Positions 5,994 to 7,347 of a stretch of 7,347 nucleotides of DNA are shown in pieces. Position 1 is the stretch's first letter, and the number at the start of each line of letters is the position of its first letter. A program made the position numbers and the translations under genes. The notes beneath the pieces are model-generated. The model searched no databases and was not told where the DNA came from. It saw nothing but the letters and a program-made list of their open reading frames with translations. This stretch comes from Deltaproteobacteria bacterium (GTDB lineage: Bacteria; Myxococcota; Polyangia; Haliangiales; Haliangiaceae): positions 1 through 7,347 of the forward strand of contig JAGSPR010000349.1 in the NCBI GenBank assembly GCA_018262455.1, in the 5' to 3' direction.

Positions 5994-6017
5994 AGTCCGG
6001 ACGGCAGTCCGGACGGC
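5994..6017. repeat. Two tandem copies of a 12-bp unit in the pyrH divergent intergenic region
   Basis: AGTCCGGACGGC occurs twice, perfectly and back to back (5994-6005 and 6006-6017). Each copy holds the palindrome TCCGGA. Immediately downstream is a related G+C-rich stretch containing a CCCGG/CCGGG stem with a five-base loop (6021-6035). It lies in the 125-base region between the divergent pyrH and transhydrogenase genes, so it could be a regulator-binding site or simple slippage; the sequence does not decide. Confidence 0.6.
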
Positions 6018-6049
6018 GGTCCCGGGCGGTCCGGGCCGCTCGGCTGGCG

Positions 6050-6055
6050 TATGCT
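6050..6055 (+). promoter_or_regulatory. Putative -10 element of the transhydrogenase gene
   Basis: TATGCT (4 of 6 matches to TATAAT) lies five bases before the ATG at 6061, so initiation would fall on or next to the start codon. There is no Shine-Dalgarno sequence between it and the ATG. No -35 box is recognisable in the G+C-rich DNA upstream. Confidence 0.3.
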
Positions 6056-6060
6056 GGGCC

Positions 6061-7347
6061 ATGAGCTGCGCACACCTCGCGGCGATCGCGGCGGGATGCG
6101 ATCACGCCTTCACGGTCGACGCCTCGCGCGTGACCTTCGGGCGCGGGGCGCTCGCGGAGGTCGGCGATCGTGCGCGCGCCGCGGGGATCCGGCGCGCCGC
6201 GGTGTTCACCGACCGGACGGTTCGCCAGTTGCCGTGGTTCGCCGAGCTCGCGGGCTCGCTGGCGACGGCGGGGATCGAGGTCGCGGTGTTCGACGCGGTC
6301 TCGATCGAGCCGACCGACGCCTCGTTCGAGGAGGCCGCGCGGTTTGCCGTCGAGGCGCGGGTCGACGGCTATGTCTCGCTGGGCGGCGGCTCGGTGATCG
6401 ACACGTGCAAGGCAGCGAACCTCTACGCCACGTACCCGGCGCCGCTGCGAACCTACGTCAACGCGCCGGTCGGGGACGCGCGCCCGATCCCCGGCCCGCT
6501 CGCGCCCCACCTCGCCTGCCCGACCACGTCGGGGACCGGCAGCGAGGTGACGGGCATCGCGATCTTCGACTGGCTCGCGCTCCACGCCAAGACCGGGATC
6601 GCGTCACCGCGGCTGCGCCCCACCGAGGCGATCGTCGATCCCCGGTGCGCCGCCACGATGCCGGCCCAGGTGGTCGCGGCGACCGGCATGGACGTGCTGT
6701 GTCACGCGCTCGAGTCGTACACCGCGCGCCCATACACGCGGCGGGCCGCACCCGCGACCCCGAGCGCCCGGCCGATGAGCCAGGGCGCGAACCCGTGGAG
6801 CGACCTCGGCTGTCGCGAGGCCTTGCGCCTGCTCGGCCGCTACCTCGTGCGCGCGGTGGGCGACGCTTCCGACGACGAGGCCCGCGAGCAGACGATGTGG
6901 GCGGCCACGCTCGCCGGGATCGCGTTCGGCAACGCCGGGGTCCACGCGCCGCACGCGATGGCCTATGCGGTCGCCGGGAGGGTGCGCGGGTTTCGCGCCC
7001 AGGGCTATCCGGACGCACCGCTCGTGCCGCACGGCATGGCGGTCGCGGTCAACGCACCGGCGGTGGTGCGCCACACCGGCGCGCTGTCCCCCGAGCGACA
7101 CCTCGAGGCGGCCGCGCTGCTCGGGATCGAGACCCGCGGCGCCGCACCTGGCGATGCCGGCGAGCTGCTCGCGACCGAGCTGGTCCGGCTGATGCGCGCG
7201 ATCGGGATCCCCAACGGGCTCGAGGGGGTTGGCTATGTCAGCGCCGATGTCGCGGGCCTGGTCGAGGGCACGATCCCGCAGCACCGCCTGCTCGCGAACG
7301 CGCCCTGCGACATGACACCCGCCCTGCTGACCTCCCTGTTCGAGCGC
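6061..7347 (+). CDS. Hydroxyacid-oxoacid transhydrogenase (iron-dependent alcohol dehydrogenase family), 3' end outside window
   Basis: There are 429 codons with no stop before the window edge. Compared with the animal ADHFE1/HOT protein, only about 5-10 residues are missing. The family oxidises 4-hydroxybutyrate to succinate semialdehyde while reducing 2-oxoglutarate to D-2-hydroxyglutarate, using tightly bound NAD. Landmarks are the [10 protein letters not shown] start, [11 protein letters not shown] (108-118, NAD binding), [12 protein letters not shown] (154-165), [40 protein letters not shown] (286-302), [10 protein letters not shown] (321-330) and the C-terminal [15 protein letters not shown]. 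The metal ligands predicted from the family are Asp211, His215, His298 and His324. Tyr302 occupies the place of the second His of FucO-type enzymes, as I recall for HOT proteins. The RTYVNAPVG and [10 protein letters not shown] segments are specific to this subgroup rather than general Fe-ADHs. The gene is divergent from pyrH. Confidence 0.9.
   Translation, partial: MSCAHLAAIAAGCDHAFTVDASRVTFGRGALAEVGDRARAAGIRRAAVFTDRTVRQLPWFAELAGSLATAGIEVAVFDAVSIEPTDASFEEAARFAVEARVDGYVSLGGGSVIDTCKAANLYATYPAPLRTYVNAPVGDARPIPGPLAPHLACPTTSGTGSEVTGIAIFDWLALHAKTGIASPRLRPTEAIVDPRCAATMPAQVVAATGMDVLCHALESYTARPYTRRAAPATPSARPMSQGANPWSDLGCREALRLLGRYLVRAVGDASDDEAREQTMWAATLAGIAFGNAGVHAPHAMAYAVAGRVRGFRAQGYPDAPLVPHGMAVAVNAPAVVRHTGALSPERHLEAAALLGIETRGAAPGDAGELLATELVRLMRAIGIPNGLEGVGYVSADVAGLVEGTIPQHRLLANAPCDMTPALLTSLFER

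Noticed and set aside
1..7347. CRISPR array, transposon ends, tRNA or rRNA genes, defence or secondary-metabolite cluster
   Set aside because: No spaced repeats, terminal inverted repeats, tRNA cloverleaf or conserved rRNA stretches were seen on either strand, and all recognised proteins belong to housekeeping, signalling or accessory single-gene families.

Overview
The window is G+C-rich bacterial DNA with a very strong G/C bias at third codon positions. Three features suggest a member of the Myxococcota, perhaps the Haliangium/Kofleriaceae side: a Hanks-type kinase with the HRDxSPQN catalytic loop typical of that group, a glycine-rich cysteine-containing lipoprotein, and carboxypeptidase-regulatory-like and lamin-tail-like small proteins. 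This placement is inferred from protein style, not from a marker-gene search. Coding density is very high, and no stretch over 130 bases lacks a gene.

Layout. The left edge (1-533, +) holds the C-terminal end of a protein with carboxypeptidase-regulatory-like beta-sandwich repeats. Its stop codon overlaps that of a convergent Cys-rich lipoprotein gene (530-949, -). Upstream of the lipoprotein on the same strand is a small lamin-tail-domain-like protein (1008-1424, -). A short divergent promoter region separates it from a MutT-like Nudix protein (1514-1915, +). This protein abuts a two-domain GNAT acetyltransferase (1916-2689, +), with stop and start codons directly adjacent. Three bases later comes the 3' end of a convergent tail-anchored Ser/Thr kinase (2693-4516, -). 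Upstream of the kinase on the same strand are frr (4593-5150, -) and pyrH (5195-5935, -). Diverging from pyrH is a hydroxyacid-oxoacid transhydrogenase of the iron-dependent alcohol dehydrogenase family (6061 to the right edge, +, missing only its last few residues).

How the genes work together. pyrH and frr are the usual housekeeping pair (UMP phosphorylation and ribosome recycling), here without rpsB-tsf just upstream; the kinase may be partly co-transcribed with them. The Nudix and GNAT genes form a translationally coupled pair. The other genes show no clear pathway link. I see no mobile element, CRISPR array, RNA gene or defence island, and no clear sign of an undescribed multi-gene system.

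Two observations are the most interesting. The MutT-like protein lacks three of the four metal-ligand glutamates of E. coli MutT. In addition, five genes that begin transcription units (the lipoprotein, the lamin-tail protein, the Nudix protein, the kinase and the transhydrogenase) each have a -10-like hexamer only 5-10 bases before the start codon, four of them within 5-8 bases. This suggests leaderless transcripts.
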